A DNA stretch of 51,698 nucleotides, taken from CAZAXU01 sp964489245. Its GTDB lineage: Bacteria > Bacteroidota > Bacteroidia > Flavobacteriales > Flavobacteriaceae. Where the stretch lies: assembly GCA_964489245.1 (NCBI GenBank), contig CAZAXU010000010.1, positions 1 to 51,698 on the forward strand. The letters run 5' to 3'. The notes beneath the pieces were generated by a model. It was not told where the DNA came from. It worked only from the letters and a program-made list of their open reading frames with translations, and ran no database searches. How positions within the stretch are numbered: the first letter of the stretch is position 1; each line of letters starts with the position of its first letter. Of the stretch, positions 25,118 to 33,814 are shown in pieces. Position numbers and translations under genes: made by a program.

Positions 25118-27208
25118 ATGAAAAAAGTAATATATTCAGTAGCAGTTATGCTTTTATTAGTTGTTGTTTCTTGTGGAAGCAACAAGAATACTGTGGAAGA
25201 AAAAGGAAAAAATATGAGTCAAAATGATATTGATGTAATGCCAAAATCGGGACCTGCGCCAGAAATTAAGTTTGAAAAGCCTCAAGTTTTTGAAATGGAT
25301 AATGGCATGAAACTTATTGTTGTTGAAAATCATAAATTGCCCAGTGTGACGGCAACATTGAAAATTGACAATCCGCCTGTTAGCTTGGGAAATAAGATAG
25401 GAAGTGATGATTTGTTGTCAAGTCTGTTGGGAACGGGATCTAAAACGGTTTCGAAAGATGAATTTAATGAAAAAACAGATTTCTACGGCGCAAATGTCTA
25501 TCTTTATAATGCCGGTTTTAGAATCAATTCATTAAGCAGGTTTTTTGGAGATGTGTTGAAATTGACAGTGGACCAAGTTGTTAATCCTAAATTTACGAAA
25601 GAAGAATTTATAAAACAGAAAGACTTGGCTGTTGAGGGACTGAAAACTCAAGAAAAAAGCACACCTGCGGCGGCAAACAGGGTTCGCAGGAAATTGGCCT
25701 ATGGAGCCCATCCCTACGGAGAAATTGCAAAAATTTCCGATTTGGAAAAACTTTCTTTAGAAGATGTGAATGCCTATTATCAAAATAATTTCACGCCAAA
25801 TCATGCCTATCTGATCGTGGTTGGAGATGTAAAAACGGATGAGCTGAAAACTCTGGTAAAAGAAGGCTTTAAAGGATGGGAAAAAACATCAGAACTTATG
25901 GGCGCACCCATTCCCACAATCAAAAACGTGAGACAAACAGAAATTGATTTTGTGAATATGCCCAATGCAGAACAAACGGAAATTAAAGTGGTACACCGTT
26001 CTGATATCAGAATAGCAAAGCACGATTACCCCAAGGTTTTGCTGATGAATTCCATTCTGGGAGGAGATTTTAATAGTTATTTAAACATGACTCTTCGAGA
26101 AAAACACGGTTGGACTTATGGAGCCAGAAGTCATTTCGGCACGGATAAATACGGAGCACTGTTTGAAGCATCAACCAGTGTGAGAAATTCTGTTGCCGAT
26201 AGTGCCGTTGTGGCAACTATGGAGCAAATCAATAAAATTATCAATGAAAAAGTAGATCCGAAAGTTTTAAAAAATACCAAAGCAAAATATGTTGGAAATT
26301 TTGTGTTATCCATGGAAAAACCATCGACAATTGCCGGTCAAGCTTTGAAAATTTATACCAATAACTTGTCCGAAGATTTCTATAAAACATTCTTAGAAAA
26401 AATTGAGGCAGTAACGGTTGATGACATACAAACGATGGCAAAAAAATATTTGCATCCGAGTCAAGCAAGAATAATTGTTGCCGGAAAGGCAGCGGATATT
26501 GTGCCCGGACTGGAGAAAAAAGGTTTTAAAATTAACTATTTTGACAAGTATGGCAATCCCGTTAAAAAACCTGAAATGAATAAGGCAATTCCGACAGGAA
26601 TAAACTTAAAATATGTTTTAGATAACTATTTCAAAGCAATTGGCGTGAAGGATGAAATAAACGACGTAAAAACTCTTATACAAAAATACGAGGCCAGCAT
26701 GCAAGGAGCAAAATTGGAAATTTTAAAAAAATCAATGTATCCGAATAAAACTTTCCAACAAACTTCTTTTAACGGTATGGTTGTTTCAACAATTGTCTTT
26801 GACGGAACAAACGGACGAAAGGAACAACAGGGTATGAAAAAACCTCTTGACGAGAAAGAGCTGGCAAAAATGAAAAAACAAACCGCACCGTTTGAAGAAG
26901 TGGCTTTGTATAAAACAGGTAAACTCAAAAGACTTGAAACTGTTGAAACTGTTGATTATTATGTTTTGACGGATGGAGAAAGCGATTATTATTTTAACTC
27001 AAAAACAGGTTTGTTGGACAAAACCATAAAAAAACAAGAGATGAATGGGCAAACAATAAGTCAAAATATTGAATTTGCAGATTATAAGGTCGTGAATGGC
27101 ATTAAATTTCCGCATACAATCATTGTTCCCATGGGACCGCAAAAGCTTAAGTTGGAATTGAAAGAGACAAAAATCAATGCAGATGTCTCTGAGAAAGATT
27201 TTAAATAG
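25118..27208 (+). CDS. Non-catalytic M16 subunit fused to a LolA-like domain (lipoprotein)
   Basis: 696 residues with a lipobox at Cys19 (LLVVVSC). The M16 part (about 45-480) lacks HxxEH; the matching place reads SDDLLSSLLGTGSKT. It keeps the substrate-side REKHGWTYGARSHF region. The pair is thus a catalytic/non-catalytic heterodimer of the M16B type. From about residue 497 an extra domain follows (YVLDNYFKAIG, VFDGTNGRKEQQ, YYFNSKTGLLDK, YKVVNGIKFPHT), which matches the protein at 23010 block by block. The lipid anchor suggests membrane attachment of the complex. Confidence 0.9.
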   Translation: MKKVIYSVAVMLLLVVVSCGSNKNTVEEKGKNMSQNDIDVMPKSGPAPEIKFEKPQVFEMDNGMKLIVVENHKLPSVTATLKIDNPPVSLGNKIGSDDLLSSLLGTGSKTVSKDEFNEKTDFYGANVYLYNAGFRINSLSRFFGDVLKLTVDQVVNPKFTKEEFIKQKDLAVEGLKTQEKSTPAAANRVRRKLAYGAHPYGEIAKISDLEKLSLEDVNAYYQNNFTPNHAYLIVVGDVKTDELKTLVKEGFKGWEKTSELMGAPIPTIKNVRQTEIDFVNMPNAEQTEIKVVHRSDIRIAKHDYPKVLLMNSILGGDFNSYLNMTLREKHGWTYGARSHFGTDKYGALFEASTSVRNSVADSAVVATMEQINKIINEKVDPKVLKNTKAKYVGNFVLSMEKPSTIAGQALKIYTNNLSEDFYKTFLEKIEAVTVDDIQTMAKKYLHPSQARIIVAGKAADIVPGLEKKGFKINYFDKYGNPVKKPEMNKAIPTGINLKYVLDNYFKAIGVKDEINDVKTLIQKYEASMQGAKLEILKKSMYPNKTFQQTSFNGMVVSTIVFDGTNGRKEQQGMKKPLDEKELAKMKKQTAPFEEVALYKTGKLKRLETVETVDYYVLTDGESDYYFNSKTGLLDKTIKKQEMNGQTISQNIEFADYKVVNGIKFPHTIIVPMGPQKLKLELKETKINADVSEKDFK

Positions 27209-27231
27209 GTTTTAGGTCGTATTATATTTTT

Positions 27232-27269
27232 AAATTGGGGATTTGCAATGAGCAAATCCCCAATTTTTT
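27232..27269 (+). terminator. Terminator after the M16 genes
   Basis: A perfect 15-pair stem, AAATTGGGGATTTGC / GCAAATCCCCAATTT, with a 5-base loop, followed by T. Confidence 0.9.
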
Positions 27270-27362
27270 ATACCTTTATGGTTCGGATACACCATCTGAC
27301 AAACCGGTTTTGTGTGTAACATAATGGATAAAACGCTTCAGTTAAATTTAAAATTTGGATAA

Positions 27363-28133
27363 ATGAAAGAACAACCTTTGATTTTAGTGACTAATGATGA
27401 CGGCATAACAGCTCCCGGAATTCGGGCTTTGATAGAGGTGATGAATGAATTGGGCGATGTTGTTGTAGTTGCTCCGGATAGTCCGCAATCCGGAATGGGA
27501 CATGCCGTGACAATCAATTCTACACTCTATTTGGATTTGATACAAATCGATGATGGACCCCAAGTAGAATATAAATCAAACGGAACGCCCGTTGATTGTG
27601 TAAAATTAGGAATCAGTGAAGTTTTGTATCGCAAACCGGATTTGGTGGTGTCGGGAATCAATCATGGATCAAATTCATCGATTAATGTGATTTATAGCGG
27701 AACAATGTCTGCAGCGGTTGAAGGAGGTATTGAGGGCATTTCATCAATAGGTTTTTCATTGTTAGACTATAAATGGGATGCGGATTTTTCTGCAGCCAAA
27801 TATTTTGCCAAGCAAATTGCCGGAAATATTTTGAACAATGGCATGCCGAAAGGTGTGGTGCTCAACGTGAATATTCCGGCGCTTCCGTTGAATGAAATCA
27901 AGGGAATTAAAGTGGCTAGGCAAGCCAATGCAAAATGGAATGAAACTTTTGATCGACGAGAAAATCCGCATGGAAGAAAATACTACTGGCTTTCGGGGGA
28001 GTTTGTAAATAACGATAAGGGCGAAGATACGGATGAATTTGCCTTGGCAAATGCTTATGTTTCCGTAGTTCCGATTCAATATGATATGACCGCATATGCG
28101 GTGATTGACCAACTAAAAAATTTGGAAAAATGA
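27363..28133 (+). CDS. surE: 5'/3'-nucleotidase SurE
   Basis: 256 residues. The metal site is formed by VTNDDGITAPGI, with APDSPQSGMGHAVT and SGINHGSNSSINVIYSGTMSAAVEG also conserved. It removes phosphate from nucleoside monophosphates in the cytoplasm. Its stop overlaps the next start by 4 bases (ATGA). Confidence 0.95.
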   Translation: MKEQPLILVTNDDGITAPGIRALIEVMNELGDVVVVAPDSPQSGMGHAVTINSTLYLDLIQIDDGPQVEYKSNGTPVDCVKLGISEVLYRKPDLVVSGINHGSNSSINVIYSGTMSAAVEGGIEGISSIGFSLLDYKWDADFSAAKYFAKQIAGNILNNGMPKGVVLNVNIPALPLNEIKGIKVARQANAKWNETFDRRENPHGRKYYWLSGEFVNNDKGEDTDEFALANAYVSVVPIQYDMTAYAVIDQLKNLEK

Positions 28134-28417
28134 CAAAAATTAAGAAAGAAGTGTTTCAAGGATTTTTAGTTGGTTTGGTTGCTCCGGTAATCAGCTTTTA
28201 TTTCTATGTTACTTTGGCGCTGAAAACAGAGTTTGTTGAAGCCTACCATCAATTGGTCAAAGATGATTTATTTACACAAGTTTTGACCATCAGTGTATTG
28301 GTCAATATGTTGGTGTTTTTTGTGTTCTATAGGAGGAAGGAAGATTACAAAGCTCGCGGTGTAATTGGGGCATCCATTTTTTATGCTTTGTCGATTGTTT
28401 TTATGGAAATTCTATAA
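28130..28417 (+). CDS. Small three-helix membrane protein between surE and lpxB
   Basis: 95 residues with hydrophobic segments at about 11-31 (FLVGLVAPVISFYFYVTLAL), 49-66 and 79-93. I know no function. The coupling to surE (ATGA overlap) and the 12-base gap to lpxB place it in the same transcript. Confidence 0.75.
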   Translation: MTKIKKEVFQGFLVGLVAPVISFYFYVTLALKTEFVEAYHQLVKDDLFTQVLTISVLVNMLVFFVFYRRKEDYKARGVIGASIFYALSIVFMEIL

Positions 28418-28429
28418 AAAAAAATCATT

Positions 28430-29545
28430 ATGAAATATTTTATTATTGCAGGAGAAGCTTCGGGAGATTTGCACGCATCCAATCTTATTCAATCCATAAA
28501 AAAAATAGACACTCAGGCACGATTTGATTTTTTGGGTGGAGATGCTATGAAAAAAGCGGTAGGGAAGAAGCCTGTGATTCACTATAAGAATATGGCTTTC
28601 ATGGGTGTGATTGACGTAATCAAAAATATAAAAACCATTTCGAAAAATTTCAAGCTGACCAAACAAGCCATTAAGAAATTCAATCCTGACGTTGTTGTTT
28701 TGATAGACTATCCCGGATTTAATCTTCGGATGGCTGCCTTTGCAAAAAATAAAGGCTTCAGAGTGCATTATTATATTTCTCCCAAACTATGGGCATGGAA
28801 AGAAGGGCGGGTAAAAAAAATAAAAAAATATATAGACAGACTCTTCGTAATTTTGCCTTTTGAAGTTGATTTTTTTAGAAAGCACGCTGTTAAGGCAGAA
28901 TATGTTGGAAATCCGGTGGTGGACGCCATACAAAATCATCAATCCGTTTCAAGAAACGATTTTCTGAATAAATACAATCTAAGTCCAAAACCAATCATTG
29001 CACTTTTGCCCGGCAGCAGAATGCAAGAACTCAAAATGATGTTGCCGACAATGCTTGCCATATCTGAAGATTTTCCGGACTATCAATTTGTTGTTTCCGG
29101 AGCGCCAAGTTTTAAAAAGGATGATTATCAGGAGTTTGTAAAAGAAAAAAAGCTGCCTGTTATTTTTGGTGACACTTATAATCTATTGCAGAATTCACAT
29201 TCGGCTGTGGTCACCTCCGGAACGGCAACTCTGGAAACAGCATTGCTGAAAGTGCCACAAATTGTGGTTTATAAGACACACAAATGGCAGTATGAAATTG
29301 GCAAAAGACTCGTGAAAATAAAATATTTTTCCTTGGTCAACCTGATTTTGAATAAAGAAGCCGTCAGAGAATTACTTCAGGATGATTTCAACAGACTGAT
29401 ACTTAAAACAGAACTGAATTCAATCAATACCGGAGAAACTCGGGCAAAAATTATGAAAGATTATAATAGCCTGAGCAAAATCTTGGGAACAGAATCGGTT
29501 TCCGATAAAACCGCACAATTGATTTTTGATGATCTAAACCAATGA
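28430..29545 (+). CDS. lpxB: Lipid-A-disaccharide synthase
   Basis: 371 residues. Begins YFIIAGEASGDLHASNL, followed by KFNPDVVVLIDYPGFNLRMA, YISPKLWAWKEGRVKKI, VGNPVVDAI, LLPGSRMQELKMMLP and SGTATLETALLKVPQIVVYK, all typical. It joins UDP-2,3-diacylglucosamine and lipid X to form the lipid A disaccharide at the inner membrane. The other lpx genes are not in the window. Confidence 0.96.
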   Translation: MKYFIIAGEASGDLHASNLIQSIKKIDTQARFDFLGGDAMKKAVGKKPVIHYKNMAFMGVIDVIKNIKTISKNFKLTKQAIKKFNPDVVVLIDYPGFNLRMAAFAKNKGFRVHYYISPKLWAWKEGRVKKIKKYIDRLFVILPFEVDFFRKHAVKAEYVGNPVVDAIQNHQSVSRNDFLNKYNLSPKPIIALLPGSRMQELKMMLPTMLAISEDFPDYQFVVSGAPSFKKDDYQEFVKEKKLPVIFGDTYNLLQNSHSAVVTSGTATLETALLKVPQIVVYKTHKWQYEIGKRLVKIKYFSLVNLILNKEAVRELLQDDFNRLILKTELNSINTGETRAKIMKDYNSLSKILGTESVSDKTAQLIFDDLNQ

Positions 29546-29573
29546 CTTTGCTCTTTGTTGTCCGGATTTTACA

Positions 29574-29591
29574 ATACAAAAAATTTTGTAT
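29574..29591. repeat. Inverted repeat between lpxB and comEC
   Basis: ATACAAAA-AA-TTTTGTAT, an 8-base inverted repeat around AA. The role is unclear: weak terminator or protein-binding site. Confidence 0.4.
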
Positions 29592-29675
29592 CAAAAAATA
29601 TTTATAACTTGTAGGCGGTTAACTCTTTTTGTTGGCAAATAATGATGTGTTTAACAGAAAGTTAAATAGAATCTC

Positions 29676-31706
29676 GTGAAAACGATTAAATTTCCTATCG
29701 TCTTTATTTCAATTTTTGTGATGACAGGAATTGTTGCGGCTCGAAATATTTTGTTCCCCGTAAAGATTCTGCCGGCAGGAATTCTTGTTGTTTTGATTTT
29801 TCTATTTATCTTTCACCGGATTTTAAACAAAAATATTTATAATTCGATTCCTTTCACTCTTTTAGTAGCGACCTTAAGTTTTCTTGTTGGCATGCTGCTT
29901 TATGTCAGTGCTGATTGGAGTATTCGTTCCGGTCATTATACACATTTTATCAACAGAGAATCTAAAAATTTTATCAGCTTAAAGATTGATAAAATATTGA
30001 AACCTACAAAATATTATCATCGTTATTTGTGCGAGGTGAATCAGATTAATGAAAACAGGGTGCAAGGGAAAATATTGCTAAAGATTTCAAATAAAGATGC
30101 TTTGCAAAATATTGGAAATCAGATAAATATATTATTGGATTCCATGCAAATCAAATTTGTTCCAAAAGCCTTGAATCCTTATGCGTTTGACTATCGGAAC
30201 TATCTTGCCAACAAACAAATTTATCATCAAATTACATTGAGAGATATTGCCTATGAATCCGTTTTTCACAAATCCGGAATTTTGTTGCAGTATGCAGAAA
30301 TATCAAGAAATAAAATCAAAACCTTGTTTAAAGAAAATGGAATAAAATCAGATGAATATAATTTGGCAGTAGCTTTGTTTCTTGGAGAAAGACAATACTT
30401 GTCTGATGAAATCAAGCAGTCATTTCAGAATTCGGGAGCCATTCATATTTTGGCAATTTCAGGTTTGCATATCGGAATTCTATTGATTTTTCTGAGATTT
30501 CTTTTCCATCCGATTAAAAAATTTTTTGGCAAAACAACTTTTCTTTTCTTAACAATTTTGTTTTTATGGTTCTATGCTTTTCTCACGGGATTTTCGCCAT
30601 CGGTTTTGCGTGCGGTTATGATGTTTTCGTTTTTGCAAATAGGTTTGGAACTCAGGCGCGCAACAAATGTTTATAATACGCTTTTTGCCGCAGCATTACT
30701 ATTGTTGGTTTTTCAGCCTAATATGGTTTTTGAAATTGGTTTTCAGATGAGCTTTGCTGCGGTACTTTCCATCGTGAGTTTTTATCCGATCTTTTCAAAA
30801 TTATATCACATAAAACATAACGCATTAAAACGGACAATAGACCTGTTTGTGGTTTCTTTGGCTGCACAAATCGGAGTTTTGCCGTTTACATTATATTATT
30901 TTCATCAATTTCCTATCTATTTCTTCCTAACAAACCTTTTTGCAATTCCTCTGTTGTTTGTCGTGTTGTTGTTTGGTTTTGCATTGATTTTTTCAGGACT
31001 GTCGGGCATAGTGATTCCAAGTGGTTTCTCAATTTTTTCGTTTCTGTTAAAATCCTTGATTTTTGTCAATCAAGAAATTGCATCTTTGAAATTTTCAATC
31101 ATTAACCATATCAGATTTTCCGATTTGTTGTTTGTGATGGTTACTATAGGAATTTTTGTGCTATACACCTTCTTAAAAAATAAGAATAATATCAAATATA
31201 TATTTTTGATGCTGTCTTGGATATTGCTTTTTCAACTGACAATCTTATTTGAAAAATATAGGCAAAGCCATACACATAAATTTTATATCTTACATCAATA
31301 TAAGACAGAAGTCTTAGCTCTTCAACAGTCAAGACAGCTTATTTTCTATCAAGATTCCGCAAAAATAAGTCGATATATTTTGAACGATTTCAAAAAGAGT
31401 TTGGGCAATGTTCAAACGCATTTTGAACGTGCCGGCTTTTTATATGATTTCAACAATAAAAAAATTCTCGTCATTGACAGTTTAGGTATTTATAATTATG
31501 GAAATTTATACCCCGATTTTGTTTTGATGAGTTATTCGCCTAAAATTAATTTTGAGAGAATGCTGTTGACTTTAAAACCAAAAAAAATCATAGCAGACGG
31601 GAGCAATTATCCTTCGTTTGTAAAGCGTTGGAGAAAGACTGCAAAAAAGTATGGAATTCCGTTTCATTATACTTTTGAATCGGGAGCTCTTGAATTGGAA
31701 AAATAG
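29676..31706 (+). CDS. comEC: ComEC/Rec2-family DNA-uptake channel-like protein
   Basis: 676 residues from a GTG start; the frame is closed upstream and the next ATG would cut into the first membrane helix. It has an N-terminal DUF4131-like region with helices, then the competence domain with LFLGERQYLSDEI, SGAIHILAISGLHIGILL, FLTGFSPSVLRAVMMF and NMVFEIGFQMSFAAVLSI. The tail (about 540-676) resembles the metallo-beta-lactamase part but lacks HxHxDH. In naturally competent bacteria this protein carries single-stranded DNA across the inner membrane. No other competence gene is in the window. Confidence 0.9.
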   Translation: MKTIKFPIVFISIFVMTGIVAARNILFPVKILPAGILVVLIFLFIFHRILNKNIYNSIPFTLLVATLSFLVGMLLYVSADWSIRSGHYTHFINRESKNFISLKIDKILKPTKYYHRYLCEVNQINENRVQGKILLKISNKDALQNIGNQINILLDSMQIKFVPKALNPYAFDYRNYLANKQIYHQITLRDIAYESVFHKSGILLQYAEISRNKIKTLFKENGIKSDEYNLAVALFLGERQYLSDEIKQSFQNSGAIHILAISGLHIGILLIFLRFLFHPIKKFFGKTTFLFLTILFLWFYAFLTGFSPSVLRAVMMFSFLQIGLELRRATNVYNTLFAAALLLLVFQPNMVFEIGFQMSFAAVLSIVSFYPIFSKLYHIKHNALKRTIDLFVVSLAAQIGVLPFTLYYFHQFPIYFFLTNLFAIPLLFVVLLFGFALIFSGLSGIVIPSGFSIFSFLLKSLIFVNQEIASLKFSIINHIRFSDLLFVMVTIGIFVLYTFLKNKNNIKYIFLMLSWILLFQLTILFEKYRQSHTHKFYILHQYKTEVLALQQSRQLIFYQDSAKISRYILNDFKKSLGNVQTHFERAGFLYDFNNKKILVIDSLGIYNYGNLYPDFVLMSYSPKINFERMLLTLKPKKIIADGSNYPSFVKRWRKTAKKYGIPFHYTFESGALELEK

Positions 31707-31771
31707 CCGATTATGGTGTTATTGCATCATTTGCCATAATGGATAAAATAACAACATGTCAAAATAATTAG

Positions 31772-31779
31772 TACTTTTG
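31772..31779 (+). promoter_or_regulatory. -7 element TACTTTTG for xrtF
   Basis: An exact TAnnTTTG match, 28 bases before the GTG at 31808. No TTG at the expected distance. Confidence 0.55.
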
Positions 31780-31807
31780 GTTCTTATAAAAACGACCATA
31801 GAAATTA

Positions 31808-32347
31808 GTGAAGACCATCTATAGAACATTTCTTCAGTATAAATCAACTCTATTTTTCATCATAAAATTTATAGGGATTTATGTTTTGTTGGTGGCAATT
31901 TATAATTTTTATTTATCTCAACATGCTGAACAAACAGATTTTTTGACTGATTTTGTGGGAAAAAGCGTTACAAAAATATTCTCTTGGTTTCATATTGATG
32001 CGCAGACAGCTCCCATTGCTTCCGAGGCTTCTCTAAAGCTGATTATCAATGGAGATTATGTGGCTAGAATTGTTGAAGGTTGCACTGCTGTCAGCATTAT
32101 TATTTTGTTTGTTTCTTTTGTTTTGGCATTTGCCGATTCCATCAAAAAAGCTTTGTTTTTTGCACTGCCGGCAGCTTTGTCAATTTTTGTGTTTAACATA
32201 TTCAGAATTGTTATGTTGGGATATATATTCTATGCGTTTCCTGAAATAAAAGATTTTTCTCATCGGGTTATTTTTCCCGCAATAATCTATGGATATGTGG
32301 TGGTGTTGTGGATTGTTTTTATCAAAAAAATAAACGATAGAATATGA
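31808..32347 (+). CDS. xrtF: Exosortase family protein XrtF
   Basis: 179 residues from a GTG start; no in-frame ATG occurs until Met136. It is a multi-pass membrane protein with the exosortase triad: Cys92 in VEGCTAVS, Arg133 in NIFRIVMLG and His152 in FSHRVIFPAIIYG. Exosortases cleave C-terminal sorting signals and probably transfer the protein to an envelope acceptor. XrtF is the form found in Flavobacteriia, and its substrates are not established. Its stop overlaps the start of its partner by 4 bases. Confidence 0.93.
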   Translation: MKTIYRTFLQYKSTLFFIIKFIGIYVLLVAIYNFYLSQHAEQTDFLTDFVGKSVTKIFSWFHIDAQTAPIASEASLKLIINGDYVARIVEGCTAVSIIILFVSFVLAFADSIKKALFFALPAALSIFVFNIFRIVMLGYIFYAFPEIKDFSHRVIFPAIIYGYVVVLWIVFIKKINDRI

Positions 32348-32778
32348 GCAATAAACCAATCAAGTATATCGTCATTTTCTTTTTGTTGCTGTTGCTGTTT
32401 TTTATCAGACTGTATGAAAAATCAATTTTTGACGATGGTCTAATCTTTTTCTTCCATAATGATTATCTCACTCAAAATTTACCTGAAATAAATCTTGCTT
32501 CACTTCTTCTGAAGGACGGTGTACGATTTTGGCTGAATGCTTTCATTTCAATTTCGATTTTATATATTTTTTTCAAAAATGAAAGCCTGATTAAGTTTTT
32601 ATTTTTGTTTTATGGAATTGTCTACATCATTCTGGTCATTGGCATTTCTTATGAAATATCCAATTATCATGTCGGGGAATATTTAAGACTGTTTTATGTG
32701 CGCAGATTCTTGATTCAGCCTTTGCTATTGTTTATTTTGTTTCCGGCACTTTTATACCAGTTTAAAAGAAGAAGATAA
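32344..32778 (+). CDS. Exosortase F system-associated membrane protein
   Basis: 144 residues, four to five hydrophobic segments, basic C-terminus (YQFKRRR). The ATGA overlap with xrtF and motifs such as LLKDGVRFWLNAFIS and VGEYLRLFYVRRFLIQPLL match the family that always accompanies XrtF. Role unknown; likely a subunit or helper of the exosortase. Its stop lies only 2 bases from the stop of the convergent aat gene. Confidence 0.88.
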   Translation: MSNKPIKYIVIFFLLLLLFFIRLYEKSIFDDGLIFFFHNDYLTQNLPEINLASLLLKDGVRFWLNAFISISILYIFFKNESLIKFLFLFYGIVYIILVIGISYEISNYHVGEYLRLFYVRRFLIQPLLLFILFPALLYQFKRRR

Positions 32779-32780
32779 AA

Positions 32781-33425
32781 TTATTCTTTATTCAAAAATT
32801 TTAGAAATTCTTTTCTGGGAATTTCTGTTGCACCCAAGCTGGCTAGATGAGGAGTATATAATTGGCAATCAATTATCTTATAATTATTTTCTATGGCAAT
32901 TTGTGCCAAATGAATAAAAGCCAATTTTGAGGTGTTGCTTTCCAAACTGAACATACTTTCACCGGAGAAAACTTGTGGAACGATTGTGGTGCCGTAGAGC
33001 CCGCCGACCAGTTCGTCTTTTCGATTCCAAACCTCTATTGAGTATGCCAGTTCGTTATGATATAATCGGATGTAAGCATCAATCATTTCTTGCACCAACC
33101 AGGTTCCCTTTTCTTGTCGAGGAGCTATGGAGCAAGCATGAATTACTTTTTCAAACGCTTGATTTTCAGTTATTTTATATTTATGCCTACGCATGAGCTG
33201 TTTCATGCTTTTTGAGATGTGGATATTCTTCGGAAAAAGCACCATTCTCGGATCCGGAGACCACCATAAAATTTCAGATTCGTTGTCATACCAAGGAAAA
33301 ATGCCATTTTCGTATGCTGCAATTAGTCGAGTTATGCTCAAGTCGCCACCATAGGCAAGCAAGCCATCCGGATCGGACAGTTCAACCGAAGGAAATTCAT
33401 AAGATTTGTCTTTGATTTTATACAT
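32781..33425 (-). CDS. aat: Leucyl/phenylalanyl-tRNA--protein transferase
   Basis: 214 residues from the ATG at 33425. A frame 10 codons longer (33455) exists, but a -7 promoter element lies inside that extension. Motifs: DPDGLLAYGGDLS, GIFPWYDNESEILWWSPDPRMVL, GTWLVQEMIDAYIRLY and GGLYGTTIVPQVFSGESMFS. It attaches Leu or Phe from tRNA to N-terminal Arg/Lys, marking proteins for ClpS/ClpAP (N-end rule). Confidence 0.93.
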   Translation of the reverse strand: MYKIKDKSYEFPSVELSDPDGLLAYGGDLSITRLIAAYENGIFPWYDNESEILWWSPDPRMVLFPKNIHISKSMKQLMRRHKYKITENQAFEKVIHACSIAPRQEKGTWLVQEMIDAYIRLYHNELAYSIEVWNRKDELVGGLYGTTIVPQVFSGESMFSLESNTSKLAFIHLAQIAIENNYKIIDCQLYTPHLASLGATEIPRKEFLKFLNKE

Positions 33426-33443
33426 CTTTTCGATATCTGTGAA

Positions 33444-33451
33444 CAAAAATA
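33444..33451 (-). promoter_or_regulatory. -7 element TATTTTTG for aat
   Basis: An exact TAnnTTTG match on the minus strand, 18 bases before the ATG at 33425. It argues against the upstream ATG at 33455. Confidence 0.55.
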
Positions 33452-33668
33452 TCAATAATTTTGAACACTTCCTTCAGGAAAAAGAAAAAATGATATTAAA
33501 GTATAAATTTTAGATAATAGAAACAGTAGAGAAATAAAATTAAGAATTTATGTTCATCTAAACGGTTTGTGACTGATATTTCTTGTTTTTGTTTTTTTTA
33601 ACTTGTCAATCAATGCGTTGTATTATTTCTTTTATTGTTTTTTCTAATTGGTTAGATGTTGTAAGTTG

Positions 33669-33699
33669 TTGATTTTTAATGAGATGCTATTTAGATTTG
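33669..33699 (+). promoter_or_regulatory. Promoter of the OmpA-HhH gene pair
   Basis: TTG at 33669-33671 and TAGATTTG at 33692-33699, 20 bases apart, match the Bacteroidota consensus. The ATG at 33815 lies 115 bases downstream, leaving a leader of roughly 110 bases. Confidence 0.6.
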
Positions 33700-33814
33700 T
33701 ATTTCTTAAAATTTTGTGCTAATTTTATACGATAATTTAAATTGGGTTCAAATCTTTCCAAAATGGAAGTTTGCACTTTTTTTAGAATGATACACAACTA
33801 ATAAACAACAACTT

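Larger units (their letters stand above)
33426..33814. other. Divergent intergenic region between aat and the OmpA gene
   Basis: 389 bases, very A+T-rich with T-rich runs. I see a promoter for each side (33444-33451 minus, 33669-33699 plus), a long untranslated leader for the OmpA gene and a small hairpin TTCCA-AAA-TGGAA near 33760. No coding frame or RNA gene is recognisable. Confidence 0.6.
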
